Shown piece after piece: positions 62,948 to 64,000 of a DNA stretch of 64,000 nt. Source of the DNA: Malurus cyaneus samueli. Taxonomy: Eukaryota > Chordata > Aves > Passeriformes > Maluridae. Under the pieces are notes generated by a model. It did not search any database. It was not told the DNA's origin and was given only the letters and a program-made list of their open reading frames with translations. A program made the translations under genes and the position numbers. Numbering within the stretch: the stretch's first letter is position 1; every line of letters begins with the position of its first letter. Location: the NCBI GenBank assembly GCA_009741485.1, contig CM019214.1, positions 4,185,086-4,249,085 of the forward strand, in the 5' to 3' direction.

Positions 62948-64000
62948 GCAAAGTCACACAACATTGGAGAGCCCACGATAATGTCACCAGCATGATGCCT
63001 TACTAACACCTTCCACTTGTATTAGTTGTATAAATAATAAGGTAAGTTCACCACATACAAATATTTTTGTCAAATAATGCATGAAATATAAAGAAAGATA
63101 AGGCTGAAAGTGTTTGCAGTATTTCAGATACAGCAGCTGTTTACAACTCATGTTTTAACATCTATCAACAAGCTTGACGGCAGAAGACACAAATATTATC
63201 TACCTGTCCCACTGCATGAGATACAACAGAGCTCTCCAAGCCAAATCTTCTCTTGCACTCACCCTATTCAAGATCCTCATGACAGTGCACTCTCATGCTT
63301 GAAATGATCACAGGGGTGATAAAGACTGATGAGAAAGACTAAAAAGACCAAAAAATTGGATACAATAATTTGCACCCAGAGGCAGCCTAAAGGATGGCTT
63401 ACAAAAATTTTCCCAGCTGCTGTGAAACTAGAATAATTGTTATAGAATAACATTATTATGTGATAAAAACTGAAAAAAGAGGCCATAACATTTGAATTCT
63501 TACTGCCATAATAGAGTACAAGTTAAGCCATTTAATTTCTGCATTTCAGCTGCTGTATCCAACCCAAAGCCAATGGTGTTAGTCTTGATTTATTAGTCAT
63601 TATGAAGGAGATTAAGATTCTCCTTTGTAAAGCCATAAGGCTTCCAAATTATGACTGATTTGAACAGGGTTGATTATATAAGACCTATTTAGAAGTCAGT
63701 GACACTGTCAAAAGGTTTCTATTTTTACCCTTTATCAAACTCAGTCTGTCAGGCTAAAATTTCTATAATTGTGTTTTTACTTCTACTATTAAAAATTATA
63801 GTTAAGAATAGCTTAACCATCTTTGAGAGCCAGACTAGAGGAAAGATTTTTCTCCTATCAGAATTATTAATCTTATAGCTATTTCTTCTGGGAGGCACCT
63901 CAATGTGTCCTTGGAGTTGTAGGGAGATTCAGTGTTCCTCTTTGGAATATATCCATTCTACATCCCAGTGAGATGCAGTGAGAGAAAGAAAACATCGTAA
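62948..64000 (-). repeat. Large inverted repeat, right arm (cut by window end)
   Basis: The reverse complement of 60252-61311. Relative to the left arm it lacks or gains single bases at many places between about 63240 and 64000 (for example near 63276, 63640, 63725, 63882, 63953 and 63985), but is nearly identical from 62948 to 63240. The similarity continues to the last base of the window, so the true arm is longer than can be measured here. Confidence 0.95.

Noticed and set aside
1..64000. Search for tRNA, rRNA, CRISPR arrays, prokaryotic operons, complete LTR pairs or DNA transposons
   Set aside because: No cloverleaf, rRNA, spaced direct-repeat array, long-terminal-repeat pair or transposase-like frame was seen by eye. 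Small or diverged examples could be missed without a search.

Overview
The window looks like avian nuclear DNA, probably from a songbird. It is AT-rich, has no dense coding, and its recognisable interspersed repeats are all CR1 non-LTR retrotransposons, the dominant transposon of bird genomes. These carry the hallmarks of the family: the 3' tail built from ATTCTGTGA-like octamers, 3' ends of the type 'GGACTCGATGATCC...GGTCCCTTCCAACTC', and decayed pieces of the ORF2 endonuclease/reverse transcriptase. Two GC-rich copies (26.3-27.2 kb and 50.3-50.7 kb) resemble the CR1-J type abundant in passerines. I found no intact protein-coding gene, rRNA, tRNA, CRISPR array, provirus or operon. The best reading is an intergenic or intronic stretch of a macrochromosome.

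Layout. 1-13.6 kb is unique AT-rich DNA with homopolymer tracts, an 80-bp-period partial tandem repeat ending near an AATAAA (3.85-4.07 kb), an 85-bp tandem duplication whose junction is a single N (7,664-7,832), and a perfect 14-bp hairpin (8,036-8,072). 13.6-27.2 kb holds four CR1 copies: a 3' tip (13.7 kb, +), an internally deleted element that keeps endonuclease, one reverse transcriptase motif and the 3' end (18.1-19.0 kb, -), a 5'-truncated copy (21.8-22.3 kb, -) and a longer decayed copy (26.3-27.2 kb, +). An AC microsatellite lies at 25.35 kb. The only CpG-rich stretch, 29.7-30.6 kb, looks like a promoter with candidate first-exon splice donors on both strands; no gene could be named. 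30.6-60 kb is mostly unique AT-rich DNA with CR1 pieces at 37.4, 50.3, 53.7 and 55.6 kb, an ATTT microsatellite at 37.96 kb, and several poly-T/A tracts and short palindromes.

The most striking structure is at the right edge. A large inverted repeat has arms 60,252-61,311 and 62,948-64,000 separated by 1,636 bp of unique DNA, and the right arm runs off the window. The arms are about 98% identical by eye. Nearly all differences are single-base indels, and they are concentrated towards the outer part. This fits either a very recent inverted duplication or an assembly artefact with unpolished long-read sequence at a contig end. Together with the single N inside a near-duplicate at 7.7 kb, it makes assembly quality a real question for this window. 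I did not find a new multi-gene biological system.
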